Of a stretch of DNA of 64,000 nucleotides, positions 24,495 to 33,015 are shown piece after piece. Under the pieces are notes generated by a model. The model made no database searches and was not told the DNA's origin. It saw only the letters and a program-made list of their open reading frames with translations. The stretch is from SHVO01 sp050250575 (GTDB lineage: Bacteria; Pseudomonadota; Alphaproteobacteria; Rhodospirillales; Rhodospirillaceae), in contig JBFWOJ010000019.1 of the NCBI GenBank assembly GCA_050250575.1, positions 7,227-71,226 on the forward strand, in the 5' to 3' direction. How positions within the stretch are numbered: the first letter of the stretch is position 1; every line of letters begins with the position of its first letter. A program made the translations under genes and the position numbers.

Positions 24495-25565
24495 TCACCC
24501 GCGGCTCAACGCCAATCGTAGACCACCCCACACGGAACCGGCTTCATGGTAGCGGATGCCCCAAATGCAGCCGCAGATGATTCCGGCGACCGCGATGAAC
24601 GAGGTCGGCGACAGCGTCGCGACGCCTGAGAGCCCCTGGCCGAAGGTGCAGCCCAGGCCGACCGTGCCGCCGACCCCCATCAGTGCGCCGCCGATCAGGC
24701 TATGCACCAGGTCCGCCCGTTGCGTGAATCGGTCGAGCGCAAGATTGCCGGTGAGAAGCGCGGCGGCGAGGGCGCCGATGGGAACCCCAAGCGTCACCGC
24801 CAAGGGAAATAGCGCCGGGGCCCGGCCGCCGATGGCGAGCACCGCTTCGCCCAGGGGTGGGACGAAATTGATGGCGGTGAAGGAGTCCCCTCCGCGCGCT
24901 TCGAACAAGCGGCCGGCGACGAACCAGGCGGCCACGATCACCGCGCCGATGATCAAGCCGCCGAGGAGCGCGTCGCGCGACGCGCGGAACCACGCGTCCT
25001 TCAGCGCAAACCATAAGGCTCCGCCGCCAAGAAGCGTCACGAATGTCCAGCGCACGGTTTCCGGCCCGACGAAGGGAAGGTTTCCGAAGATGCGGTGCAA
25101 GCCGCCGGGTCCAAAGGTCTCAAGAACCGCCGTGCGGCCCAACGCGGTCTGCAGGGGCGCCAGCAGGGTCAATGTCGCCGCGGCGGATAATCCGATCACG
25201 ACGATAATGGCCAAGGACTTGAGCGATCCCGCGCCGATCCGCGCGAGGCCGCGGCTGATGCAGCCGCCGCCGAGCGCCATGCCGAACCCGAACATGAGGC
25301 CGCCCAGAAGCGCGGGCAGCCACAGGATATACGGGGCGAGGGAGGTCGCGCGGTCGAGCGGGATCGCGCCCGCGGCATCGAGCGCATGGGCGCCGACAAT
25401 CGCGATCCCGGCCGCCAGGACCCAGGAGCGGAATCGACGCCAATCTTTTGCGAACAGGATGTCGGCAATGCCGCCGAGGGCGCAGAAATTGGTCAGCAGC
25501 ACGGTTGCGCCCACCGCGGCGCCGAGAACAAGACCTGTGGATAACTCAAGGGCTTCTGAGAGCAT
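24495..25565 (-). CDS. YeeE/YedE (TsuA-like) sulfur-compound transporter
   Basis: The 356-residue membrane protein has about nine or ten hydrophobic segments and the two-fold TsuA repeat. The conserved Cys are present: GGGCISRGLARIG (near residue 105) and GLGCTFGQGLSG (near residue 315), plus NFCALGG near residue 30. TsuA imports thiosulfate by passing it along internal Cys. A TusA gene stands divergently upstream, the usual partner that accepts or handles sulfane sulfur. The substrate could be thiosulfate or another reduced sulfur compound. The 81-base gap to tusA holds a REP-like repeat (25571-25608). Confidence 0.9.
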   Translation of the reverse strand: MLSEALELSTGLVLGAAVGATVLLTNFCALGGIADILFAKDWRRFRSWVLAAGIAIVGAHALDAAGAIPLDRATSLAPYILWLPALLGGLMFGFGMALGGGCISRGLARIGAGSLKSLAIIVVIGLSAAATLTLLAPLQTALGRTAVLETFGPGGLHRIFGNLPFVGPETVRWTFVTLLGGGALWFALKDAWFRASRDALLGGLIIGAVIVAAWFVAGRLFEARGGDSFTAINFVPPLGEAVLAIGGRAPALFPLAVTLGVPIGALAAALLTGNLALDRFTQRADLVHSLIGGALMGVGGTVGLGCTFGQGLSGVATLSPTSFIAVAGIICGCIWGIRYHEAGSVWGGLRLALSRG

Positions 25566-25570
25566 TCATC

Positions 25571-25608
25571 GTCATCCTTGCAGCCGTCAGGCGGCGAGGA
25601 TCCAGCGG
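25571..25608. repeat. REP-like palindrome, copy D, between yeeE-like gene and tusA
   Basis: GTCATCCTTG ... CGAGGATCCAG matches both ends of the palindromic repeats at 51954-52115 and 52594-52703; the inner stem differs (GCCGTCAGGCGGC). It occupies most of the short intergenic gap between two divergent genes, where both promoters must also lie. Confidence 0.6.
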
Positions 25609-25646
25609 TTTTTGTTTTTCGATGAGCACATTACAGTGCCTGTTCC

Positions 25647-25889
25647 ATGGCGCAAACTCACCCCTTATCGCCGCTGACCATTGACGCCCGGGGACTGGCT
25701 TGTCCGCTGCCCGTCCTGCGCCTCAACAAAGCCCTGCGCGACCTCGCTCCAGGGGCCGAACTGATCCTGCTCGCGACCGACCCCGCCGCCCGCAAGGACG
25801 TGCCTGCTTTTTGTGCTGCCCACGGCCACGCCGTACAGGAGACACGGGAAGCGGAATACTTTAGGTTCCTGATTCGCAAGTTTGCCTAA
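25647..25889 (+). CDS. tusA: TusA-family sulfurtransferase
   Basis: The 80-residue protein has the TusA fold and the conserved CPxP motif with its preceding context: IDARGLACPLPVLRL, catalytic Cys near residue 19. It carries a persulfide on that Cys to tRNA thiolation, molybdenum cofactor or other sulfur routes. Its divergent partner is a TsuA-like importer, suggesting it takes sulfur from imported thiosulfate. Members beside YeeE genes may be specialised for that pair rather than tRNA thiolation. Confidence 0.92.
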   Translation: MAQTHPLSPLTIDARGLACPLPVLRLNKALRDLAPGAELILLATDPAARKDVPAFCAAHGHAVQETREAEYFRFLIRKFA

Positions 25890-25959
25890 AGGGTAGCCAA
25901 GGCAAGCGACCGCCTTAAAAAGCGGCATTCGGGGTGGATCTGGCCTAGGGGGAGGATTT

Positions 25960-27165
25960 ATGGGCGCAGACGTCTTTTTCATTTTGATGGGCGCAATCAT
26001 GGTGCTGGCGATGCACGCCGGCTTCGCGTTTCTCGAAGTCGGGACGGTGCGCAAGCGCGCGCAGGTGAACGCCTTGGTGAAGATCCTGGTGGATTTCTGC
26101 GGCTCCACCATCGCCTATTTCTTCGTCGGGTTTTCGATCGCCTACGGGATGTCTTTCCTGCAGGCGGCGCCGGCGATCTCGGGCGCCGAAGGATCGGGCT
26201 ATCAGGGGCAGGGCTACGATCTCGTCAAATATTTCTTCCTCCTCACCTTCGCTGCGGCGGTGCCGGCGATCATCTCTGGAGGCATTGCGGAACGCGCGAA
26301 GTTCTACCCGCAGCTCATCGCCACCTTCATCATCGTCGCGCTGGTGTATCCGACCTTCGAAGGCATGGCCTGGAACAACAACTACGGATTCCAGGACATG
26401 ATCGAAGGCATGACCGGCGCGCGCTTCAACGACTTCGCAGGCTCGGTCGTCGTGCACGCCATGGGCGGCTGGATCGCTCTTGGCGCGGTGATCATGTTGG
26501 GCAACCGCAAGGGCCGCTATACGCCCGACGGGCGGCCGGTCGCAATGCCGCCGTCCAATATCGTCTGGCTGGCGCTCGGCGCCTGGATCCTCTCGGTCGG
26601 CTGGTTCGGTTTCAACGTCATGAGCGCGCAGAAGCTCGAGGCGGTGTCCGGGCTGGTCGCCGTCAATTCGCTCATGGCTATGGCCGGCGGCACCATCGCG
26701 GCGCTCTTGGTCGGGCGCAACGATCCGGGTTTCGTCCACAACGGGGCCCTCGCGGGGCTCGTCGCGGTATGCGCCGGTTCGAACGTTATGCACCCGATCG
26801 GCGCCCTTGCCACCGGGGCGATGGCGGGTGCCTTGTTCGTCTGGGCGTTCAATTTCATGCAGAACAGGCTCAAGATCGACGATGTTCTCGGCGTCTGGCC
26901 GCTGCACGGGCTTTGCGGAACCTTGGGCGGTATCCTGTGCGGGGTGTTCGGCACGGAGACTTTCGGCGGCATGGGCGGCGTGAATTTCATGGCCCAGCTG
27001 GTCGGTACGCTGGTCGGGGTGGCCGTCGGCCTGATCGCCGGCTTCGTGATCTACGGTGCTTTGAAAGCCACCGTCGGTATCCGCCTCTCCGACGAGCAGG
27101 AGTTCAACGGCGCGGATTTGTCCCTGCACAAGATCTCCTCAACCCCGGACGAGGAATTGCGCTAG
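25960..27165 (+). CDS. amt: Ammonium transporter (Amt family)
   Basis: The 401-residue protein has 11 predicted membrane segments. It begins with the N-terminal helix FFILMGAIMVLAMHAGFAFLEVG (shown in part as ILMGAIMVLAMHAGFAFLEV) and the twin pore histidines are in VVVHAMGGWIALG and VWPLHGLCGTLGG. It conducts ammonium across the inner membrane. There is no glnK (PII) gene next to it, unlike the usual amtB-glnK pair, so nitrogen control must involve a distant PII or be absent. GGGGGAGGA before the ATG is a strong ribosome site. It is convergent with the surface-sugar locus. Confidence 0.95.
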   Translation: MGADVFFILMGAIMVLAMHAGFAFLEVGTVRKRAQVNALVKILVDFCGSTIAYFFVGFSIAYGMSFLQAAPAISGAEGSGYQGQGYDLVKYFFLLTFAAAVPAIISGGIAERAKFYPQLIATFIIVALVYPTFEGMAWNNNYGFQDMIEGMTGARFNDFAGSVVVHAMGGWIALGAVIMLGNRKGRYTPDGRPVAMPPSNIVWLALGAWILSVGWFGFNVMSAQKLEAVSGLVAVNSLMAMAGGTIAALLVGRNDPGFVHNGALAGLVAVCAGSNVMHPIGALATGAMAGALFVWAFNFMQNRLKIDDVLGVWPLHGLCGTLGGILCGVFGTETFGGMGGVNFMAQLVGTLVGVAVGLIAGFVIYGALKATVGIRLSDEQEFNGADLSLHKISSTPDEELR

Positions 27166-27190
27166 TCGGTGCGTCGCGCCGTTTCAGAAG

Positions 27191-28531
27191 TTACTTGCCG
27201 CGGCGAAAATAGAAGGACGACACCTCGATGTGGGAAACCATAATCGCCGGGATGTCGTTCTGAAGCTTCGAAATGCGCTTCACGTGCGCGGCGATTTCGG
27301 CCGGTTCGATCGGCGGCAGTTTCGTCCGTTGGTAATCGTTCGCTTGGTACGGCAGGAAGCCGTGGGGAAGGTTGAAGCCGCGCGCGAACCTCCATCCCTC
27401 GCTTTCGAGTTTGTCGCACAGAGCGACCAGCGAATTGACGATCGCAGCCGCGGAGGTCTCGCCGTCCAGGTTGGAGATGTGCTTGCGAAGCGTCCGCATT
27501 CCTGCCGCGTGATGCGCGGCAAAGCTTGCCCGGTCTGAGATGAAATTCCTCAGATGTTCGATCAGCGATTTTTCGTCGCCGGCGCGCGGGCACACCTGAT
27601 TGGCGAGGTGCCATTCTTGCAACGGGGATTGCGCCCGGCAGTATGAAACCACGGGCTGCCCAAGCGTCAGGGCCTCAACGCCCGTCGTGCAGCTATTTTG
27701 AATCACCGCCTCCGCGGCGAGTAACCACGGTACGACGCCGCCTTCGTACACCGTCTTCACATTGGCATATGGCGCCGTGAGGTCATGCCAGATGCTTTGC
27801 TTTTCCGTCGGATGCGGGCGGACGATGATCGTATGCTCGGGGAATGCGGTGCTCAGCGCGGGGAGAGCGGCCGCGTAGGACTCGAACGTCGATTTCTCAA
27901 AGGCATAAATGTCCTTCAGGATTCTCTGGTCGTTCTTATTGCCGAATTTAAAGGCGCCGACCTGATCGGCGACCGTGACGATGTGGTCGAACCCGTTCAC
28001 GGCATTGTATGTGGCGAAATTCGTATTCATGAGGATGAAGCGGCCGCAGCGTGCGCGGATCGCGTTCGCTTCGGCTTCGAAATAGTTTTGGTTCTCGGGT
28101 CGAAGCAGATCCCAACGCGGATTTCCGTGAACGCGGATGTTGTCCTTTGCGTGAGGATATTTTTCCGAAAGGACGGCGGCTTGATGCTCGCCCCAGGCGA
28201 AAACCATTTGCGCGTACTGCATAGCGTGATCGTGGATGCTCCTGAGGTAGATCTCCGGCATGATCTGTCCTGGTCCCTCCTCGTCCCAGGCGATGATCGT
28301 ATGCCCGAGCTTTCGCGCGTATCGCATCGCCTCGGCATCGAGAACATTCAGCGTCTTGAAGGCGAAAATGCCCGGCGGAAGAATTTTAAGATTGGCGGCC
28401 AGGAAAAGTTTGTGGGCCAGGATGACCTGGAAGTTCGCCGCCGCCGCTTTCAGGGTCAGAAAGAGTCGCGCGTCGAATTCGCGGGCGCGGGTCTCTATCG
28501 GCACGTAGAGGATGCGGCCGCCGCCGTCCAT
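27191..28531 (-). CDS. Surface carbohydrate biosynthesis protein, GT-B-like (paralogue 2)
   Basis: The 446-residue cytosolic protein belongs to the 'surface carbohydrate biosynthesis' family that resembles the KpsS/KpsC and CDP-glycerol transferase group. Motifs include AWDEEGPGQI (about residue 82), HGNPRWDLLRPE, TIIVRPHPTEK, IQNSCTTGVEALTLGQP and SPLQEWHLANQVC. The RPHPTE motif and the late GVEALTLG match the donor-binding region of those GT-B enzymes. It is the same length as the gene at 29571 and shares all these motifs, so the two are paralogues. A role in transferring a CMP-activated sugar is inferred from fold and locus. DUF983 and DUF411 genes separate the two copies. Confidence 0.8.
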   Translation of the reverse strand: MDGGGRILYVPIETRAREFDARLFLTLKAAAANFQVILAHKLFLAANLKILPPGIFAFKTLNVLDAEAMRYARKLGHTIIAWDEEGPGQIMPEIYLRSIHDHAMQYAQMVFAWGEHQAAVLSEKYPHAKDNIRVHGNPRWDLLRPENQNYFEAEANAIRARCGRFILMNTNFATYNAVNGFDHIVTVADQVGAFKFGNKNDQRILKDIYAFEKSTFESYAAALPALSTAFPEHTIIVRPHPTEKQSIWHDLTAPYANVKTVYEGGVVPWLLAAEAVIQNSCTTGVEALTLGQPVVSYCRAQSPLQEWHLANQVCPRAGDEKSLIEHLRNFISDRASFAAHHAAGMRTLRKHISNLDGETSAAAIVNSLVALCDKLESEGWRFARGFNLPHGFLPYQANDYQRTKLPPIEPAEIAAHVKRISKLQNDIPAIMVSHIEVSSFYFRRGK

Positions 28532-28638
28532 GACACGTCCCTCTGTAAGTCTGCTGCGGGAAGCTTCTTTACCCTCGCGGCAAGTTGGTCGCCAATGTCA
28601 AGCCTGCCGGGCGCCGGCGTGCGTTCCGTGCGGGTCTC

Positions 28639-29109
28639 CTAGGCCCCGCCGTAGCGTGAGAAGATCCGGATATCGCCGTCGCTTCGGAACGCGATCACGG
28701 TGAATGGATCGACCCGGCCGTCAGGCGCTTCCATTCCTGGCGCGCCGATCGGCATTCCCGGGACGGCAAGGCCGCGCACCAAGTACGGACGTTCCTTGAG
28801 CAGCCGGACGATGTCGTCGGCGGGCACATGGCCTTCGATGATGTACTTGTCGACCACGCCGGTGTGGCAGCTCATAAGATCGCTCGGTACGTCGAGCTTC
28901 TTCTTGATGTCCATGATGCCGTGCGTATGAACGACTTCGACCGTAAAATGCTTCTCGGCGTGTTTCACCCAGTCGAGACAGCAGGCGCAGTCGGGATCGC
29001 GGTAAAGCGTGATCTGGTAGTGCGGCTCGGCGGCGCGCGCGACGGGCCCAAGCACGCACAGCGCGCCGCCCGCGATAAGGGCCTTACGACGGCTGAAAGC
29101 CTTGTTCAT
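28639..29109 (-). CDS. DUF411 metal-binding periplasmic protein
   Basis: The 156-residue protein starts with a probable Tat signal (AFSRRKALIAGGALCVLG, cut near ARA) and a DUF411 domain: YRDPDCACCLDWVKH (a CxCC-type metal or redox motif), DLMSCHTGVV and PGMPIGAPGME. DUF411 proteins occur beside copper and other metal resistance genes and are thought to bind metal in the periplasm. Here no copper gene is adjacent; it sits between two paralogous glycan genes. ATG 29109 is preferred to an upstream start because it opens the signal peptide. Confidence 0.85.
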   Translation of the reverse strand: MNKAFSRRKALIAGGALCVLGPVARAAEPHYQITLYRDPDCACCLDWVKHAEKHFTVEVVHTHGIMDIKKKLDVPSDLMSCHTGVVDKYIIEGHVPADDIVRLLKERPYLVRGLAVPGMPIGAPGMEAPDGRVDPFTVIAFRSDGDIRIFSRYGGA

Positions 29110-29166
29110 GGCGACGCACCCCCGTGATCGCAATGGTATGGCCTAGCTTAGCATCGGACCGCGACA

Positions 29167-29544
29167 CTACTCTACCCCCGGGGTCTGCCGTTCGATGTCG
29201 CGTAACCTGTATTGCAACGCAATCATAGCCGCTTTCACGGGCCGCAACCCCAGCCCCGCGAACGCCAGAATGAACACCGGCCATACCACGGCATGCACCC
29301 ATACCGGCGGGCCGGCGAACACCTCGAGCAGCAGGGCGAGGACCGCCGTCAGGATGGACAGCGGCATCATGATGAAGAAAGCCGGTCCGTCCGCCGTGTC
29401 GTGGCCGGCGAAGCTGAGCCCGCAGACGCTGCAACCCGGCCGGACCTTCAGGTAACCCTCGAACAGCTTGCCTTGTCCGCAACGTGGGCAGCGGGCGCCC
29501 AGGGCGGCGACGGCGAGGGGAGCGCGGGGCTTTTCCGAAGGCAT
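29167..29544 (-). CDS. DUF983 membrane protein with zinc ribbon
   Basis: The 125-residue product has an N-terminal zinc ribbon (CPRCGQGKLF ... CSVCGLSF) followed by two hydrophobic helices (about residues 55-78 and 82-102), the DUF983 pattern. The biochemical role is unknown. The ATG at 29544 lies 26 bases after the stop of the glycan gene at 29571, and the frame remains open far upstream but without family similarity. It is the first gene of the wedge between the two paralogous glycan genes. Confidence 0.85.
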   Translation of the reverse strand: MPSEKPRAPLAVAALGARCPRCGQGKLFEGYLKVRPGCSVCGLSFAGHDTADGPAFFIMMPLSILTAVLALLLEVFAGPPVWVHAVVWPVFILAFAGLGLRPVKAAMIALQYRLRDIERQTPGVE

Positions 29545-29570
29545 CGTCGGGCTCACGGAAAGGAGGGCGT

Positions 29571-30911
29571 TCAGCGGCGGAAATAGAAAGCGGACTCCGC
29601 AATGTGGGAAATCGTCACAGTCGCGATATCCGGGTGGAGTTTCGTAATACGGATTACCCGTTCTTGTACATCCGCGGCCGAGATGATCGGTAATTTCAGC
29701 CGGCGATACTTGTTGACCGGATACGGTTTGAAGCCCTCGGCCATGGTCATCGTCCGGGCCAGCTTTGTGGCCTGTTTCTCGTATTTGTTCGCATAAGAGA
29801 TAAGCGACTTGACGATCGCCTCCGTCGAGGTCTCTCCAGCTAGGCACGAAATATGCTTGGCGAGTGTCCTGCGGCCGGCCGCATTTGCCTCGCCGAACAT
29901 CGGTGGGTTGGCGATGAATTTTTTAAGGGACTCGATCAACGACGCTTCGTCGTGCACGCGATAGCAAACTTGGTTGGCAAGGTGCCACTCCTGAAGCGGG
30001 GAGTCGGTTTTACAATAGGAGATGACAGGCCGCCCCAACGTCAGCGCCTCTACGCCCGTCGTACAACTGTTCTGGATTACCGCCTCCGCCGCCAGCAGCC
30101 AAGGAATGACGGTCCCTTCATAGACGGTCTTCACGTTCGGATAGGGCGCCGTTAACGCATGCCAGCGCTCGTGGTTTTCCGTCGGATGCGGCCGCACCAC
30201 GATCGAATGGTCCGGGAATGCGGCGCTCAGGGCCGGAAGCATTTCGGCGTAATGGTGAAAGGTCTGCTTTTCGAACTCGATGATATCGCTGAGGACCTGT
30301 TGATCGGCTTCGTCGTCTTTCTTGAAGGCGCCCGTTTCATCGGCGAGTGTGGCTATTTCCTTGGCGCCGTCCGGGTGCCAGGCATTGTAGGAGCTGAAGT
30401 TTGTATTGATCAGGATGAACCGGCCGAAACGGGCTCGGATCGCCGCGGCTTCCGGCGCGAAGTAGCCACGGTATTCCGGCCTCAAGAGATCCCAGCGCGG
30501 ATTTCCCAAGGTCTGGATGTTGGCTTTCGCTGCCGGGTATTTCCGTCCGAGCGCGCGCGCTTGGTGGCCGCCCCACGCGTAGATCCTGCCGACCAGCCCC
30601 ATGGCTTCGTCGTCGATACCCTTGAGGTAAATCTCAGGCACGATCTGGCCTGGGCCTTCCTCGTCCCACGCGACGAGAGCATGGCCGGCCCCGCCGGCCC
30701 TGCGCAGGTCGGCGGCGTCGATCTTGTTGAGGGTCTTAGTGATGAAGATGCCACGGGGATAGCCTTCCGCGTTGAGTGAATGCATCCATTTCGGGCCGAG
30801 CAGGACCTGGAAGTTCGCGCTGGCGGCCCTTAATGCGAGCAGCAACCTCGCGTCGAACTCGCGCACGCGATTCTCAAGCGGAACATAGATAATGCGGCGG
30901 GCGCCATCCAT
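29571..30911 (-). CDS. Surface carbohydrate biosynthesis protein, GT-B-like (paralogue 1)
   Basis: The 446-residue protein is a paralogue of the product at 27191 with identical length and motif order: AWDEEGPGQIVPEIYLKG, LGNPRWDLLRPE, SIVVRPHPTEN, IQNSCTTGVEALTLGRP and SPLQEWHLANQVC. The family is GT-B-like and related to capsule Kdo and CDP-glycerol transferases. It starts 10 bases after the amidotransferase gene stop, so it is part of the main sugar operon and is the best local candidate for moving the finished CMP-sugar onto an acceptor. No signal or membrane helix is visible. Confidence 0.82.
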   Translation of the reverse strand: MDGARRIIYVPLENRVREFDARLLLALRAASANFQVLLGPKWMHSLNAEGYPRGIFITKTLNKIDAADLRRAGGAGHALVAWDEEGPGQIVPEIYLKGIDDEAMGLVGRIYAWGGHQARALGRKYPAAKANIQTLGNPRWDLLRPEYRGYFAPEAAAIRARFGRFILINTNFSSYNAWHPDGAKEIATLADETGAFKKDDEADQQVLSDIIEFEKQTFHHYAEMLPALSAAFPDHSIVVRPHPTENHERWHALTAPYPNVKTVYEGTVIPWLLAAEAVIQNSCTTGVEALTLGRPVISYCKTDSPLQEWHLANQVCYRVHDEASLIESLKKFIANPPMFGEANAAGRRTLAKHISCLAGETSTEAIVKSLISYANKYEKQATKLARTMTMAEGFKPYPVNKYRRLKLPIISAADVQERVIRITKLHPDIATVTISHIAESAFYFRR

Positions 30912-30921
30912 ATCTTCGGTC

Positions 30922-32187
30922 CTAAATGATCACGTACTCGGTTTGCGCCCCCGCACGCTGCGCGTGCGGCGAGGTTTTCTCCGGTGTGCGGATGAACGGC
31001 CGCACGTTGTCGATCAGCGGGCGCCGCGCCGCGGCGACGCCGGGATCGTTGACGTGGTTGGCGATCGAATCCGTCACGTGCCAGGCGCCCGAGGCATCCT
31101 TCTTCCAGATCGCCGGATCGCGCATGGGTTCGACAAGCGCCAGGATCTCCGCCTCGGACATGCCCGAGGCCTTGATGAAGACGTCCATGTCGGACGGGCG
31201 TACGTGGTCGTGCTTCGCGACCATCTCGATGCCTTGCTCGCGTGTCATGCGGCCATGGCGGATCTCGGTCGACGCGTCGTCGGTCGCACGGCCATAGCCG
31301 AACTTCAGGTATTTCAGGTAGTCGTGCAGGCCGTTGGCGTGGATGTCGTCGAGCTTGTCGTAAAGATTGAACGTGCGCTCGCGGAACTGCGCGGTCTCGA
31401 AGCCGAGTTCCTCGATCACGAATTCCGTCTGCTTGCGTGCGTTCCAGAAGATGTAGTTGGACAGATAGATGCCGCGCACACCGGTTTCTTCCAGCTCCTC
31501 GTCGGACGGATAGAAGAACGGCGCAAGATCGTAGGGCGTCAGCGGGCAGTCCGGCTCCTGCAGCAGGTCCTCGGGCTCGAAGCCGCGCATCGAGTGTTCC
31601 TGGCGCTTCTTCTTGGTGAACTCGACGAAGTCGTCCTGGTTATGCATGCCCACGAGTTCGCTGTAGCCCTCTTCGCCCCAGACGATCAGCGGTACGTCGT
31701 ATTGCACGGCGGCCCGGATCGGGAAGGTCTGGATGCCCGCGTGATAGTGCCAGGTGACGTCGCCGACCTTGCGGATCATGTAGCGCGCGATACGCTTGGC
31801 CGACCCGGGCGCGGTCGTGAAGCGGACGTTGTTGCAATCCATGCGCTCGATCAGGTTGGCGAGATTGCGCTCGCCCAGCGGCGTGTTGAAGGTGTGGTTG
31901 TAGGAGACGAGCAGCGGGTTCATCCCGTACTTCGTCTTCATCAGCCAGGTCTGATAGGTGCTGTCCTTGCCGCCGGACACCGGCACGATGCAGTCATAGG
32001 GATTGTTCTTGGCCCGCTGCTTCGCCTTGTGTTCGTTCAGGATCTCGATCAGCCAGCCTTCGCGTTCCTTCCAATTGATCTCGGGGCGGCTCTCGACCAC
32101 GCGGCAGCCGGAGCACACGCCGGCGTCGTCGAAAATGATGCCGGGGCGGGCATTGGCGGGATAACAACATCTTTGGCAGTACTGCAT
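30922..32187 (-). CDS. N-acetyl sugar amidotransferase, WbpG-type (copy 2)
   Basis: The 421-residue protein has the family's N-terminal Cys cluster (YCQRCCYPANA ... GVCSGC, probable zinc site) and the PP-loop ATP pyrophosphatase motif PVSGGKDST near residue 72. These enzymes activate an N-acetyl group with ATP and replace oxygen with ammonia to give an acetamidino sugar; the ammonia is made by a HisH/HisF-like pair. Exactly that pair is encoded just upstream (33016-33636 and 32200-33015). WbpG with its HisH/HisF partners acts in this way in Pseudomonas O-antigen. The actual sugar here is unknown. Confidence 0.88.
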   Translation of the reverse strand: MQYCQRCCYPANARPGIIFDDAGVCSGCRVVESRPEINWKEREGWLIEILNEHKAKQRAKNNPYDCIVPVSGGKDSTYQTWLMKTKYGMNPLLVSYNHTFNTPLGERNLANLIERMDCNNVRFTTAPGSAKRIARYMIRKVGDVTWHYHAGIQTFPIRAAVQYDVPLIVWGEEGYSELVGMHNQDDFVEFTKKKRQEHSMRGFEPEDLLQEPDCPLTPYDLAPFFYPSDEELEETGVRGIYLSNYIFWNARKQTEFVIEELGFETAQFRERTFNLYDKLDDIHANGLHDYLKYLKFGYGRATDDASTEIRHGRMTREQGIEMVAKHDHVRPSDMDVFIKASGMSEAEILALVEPMRDPAIWKKDASGAWHVTDSIANHVNDPGVAAARRPLIDNVRPFIRTPEKTSPHAQRAGAQTEYVII

Positions 32188-32199
32188 GGAGATATCTCT

Positions 32200-33015
32200 C
32201 TAAAACGGCCGGTACTTCGGCCGGCGCGGCATATTGACCTTATAGAACTCCGAGCGCCGCATCGGCAGCCCTGCCGCCATCATATGCTCTTTCGCCTTCT
32301 TGGTGCTGTGCTCGGTATAGTGGAAGATATTGCCCGCCGCGGCTGCATCGGCGCCGCCTTCGGTGATGCCGGCCACCAGATCGTCCCACTTGCCGACGCC
32401 GCCCATCGCGATCAGGGGGATGGGGATGTGGCGCGCCACACGTCGCACGAGGGCGAGGTCGTAGCCGCGCTTGTCGCCGTCGTGGTCGATGGAATTCACC
32501 ATGATCTCTCCGGCGCCGTGGTCGGCCGCCGCCTGCGCCCAGCGCACCGCGTCGAGCTCCGTATCGACGGTGCCGTTCTCCACCACGACCCGATAGCCGG
32601 ACGGCATGCTCTCGTCGGGGCGTGCGTCGATCGACACCACGACACATTGCGTTCCAAACGCGTCGGCGACATCGCGGATCAGTTCGGGCGTCCTCACGGC
32701 GTTGGTGTTGATCACGATCTTGTCGGCGCCCGCACGCGTGTAGGTCGTCACCATATCGACGTCCCTGATCTTTCCGCCCACCGTCAGGGGCACGAAGCAC
32801 CGGCGCGAGAGTCCTTCCACGATCTCGACGAACTTGGCCAAGTGCGCCGCATCGCGGGAAATCTCGAGCACCATGATCTCGTCGACCGCCCAGCTGTTGA
32901 AGAAGTCGACCGCGGTGAAGGCGTTGCCGATCACATTGGTGCGCTTGAATTTGCGCGTCTGGACGACATGGCCCTCATTGACGAGCAGCGTGGCGATGAG
33001 CCGGTGCTTGGGCAT
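32200..33015 (-). CDS. HisF-like ammonia-channel/synthase partner (copy 2)
   Basis: The 271-residue TIM-barrel protein is a HisF homologue of the WbuZ/HisF2 type. In place of the catalytic Asp11 of true HisF it has Leu (RLIATLLVNEG), while Asp130 (VVSIDARPDE) and the SIDHDGDKRGYD motif remain. The loss of Asp11 argues against imidazole-glycerol-phosphate synthesis and for ammonia delivery to the sugar amidotransferase. It follows the HisH-like gene with no gap and precedes the amidotransferase gene by 12 bases. Confidence 0.87.
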   Translation of the reverse strand: MPKHRLIATLLVNEGHVVQTRKFKRTNVIGNAFTAVDFFNSWAVDEIMVLEISRDAAHLAKFVEIVEGLSRRCFVPLTVGGKIRDVDMVTTYTRAGADKIVINTNAVRTPELIRDVADAFGTQCVVVSIDARPDESMPSGYRVVVENGTVDTELDAVRWAQAAADHGAGEIMVNSIDHDGDKRGYDLALVRRVARHIPIPLIAMGGVGKWDDLVAGITEGGADAAAAGNIFHYTEHSTKKAKEHMMAAGLPMRRSEFYKVNMPRRPKYRPF

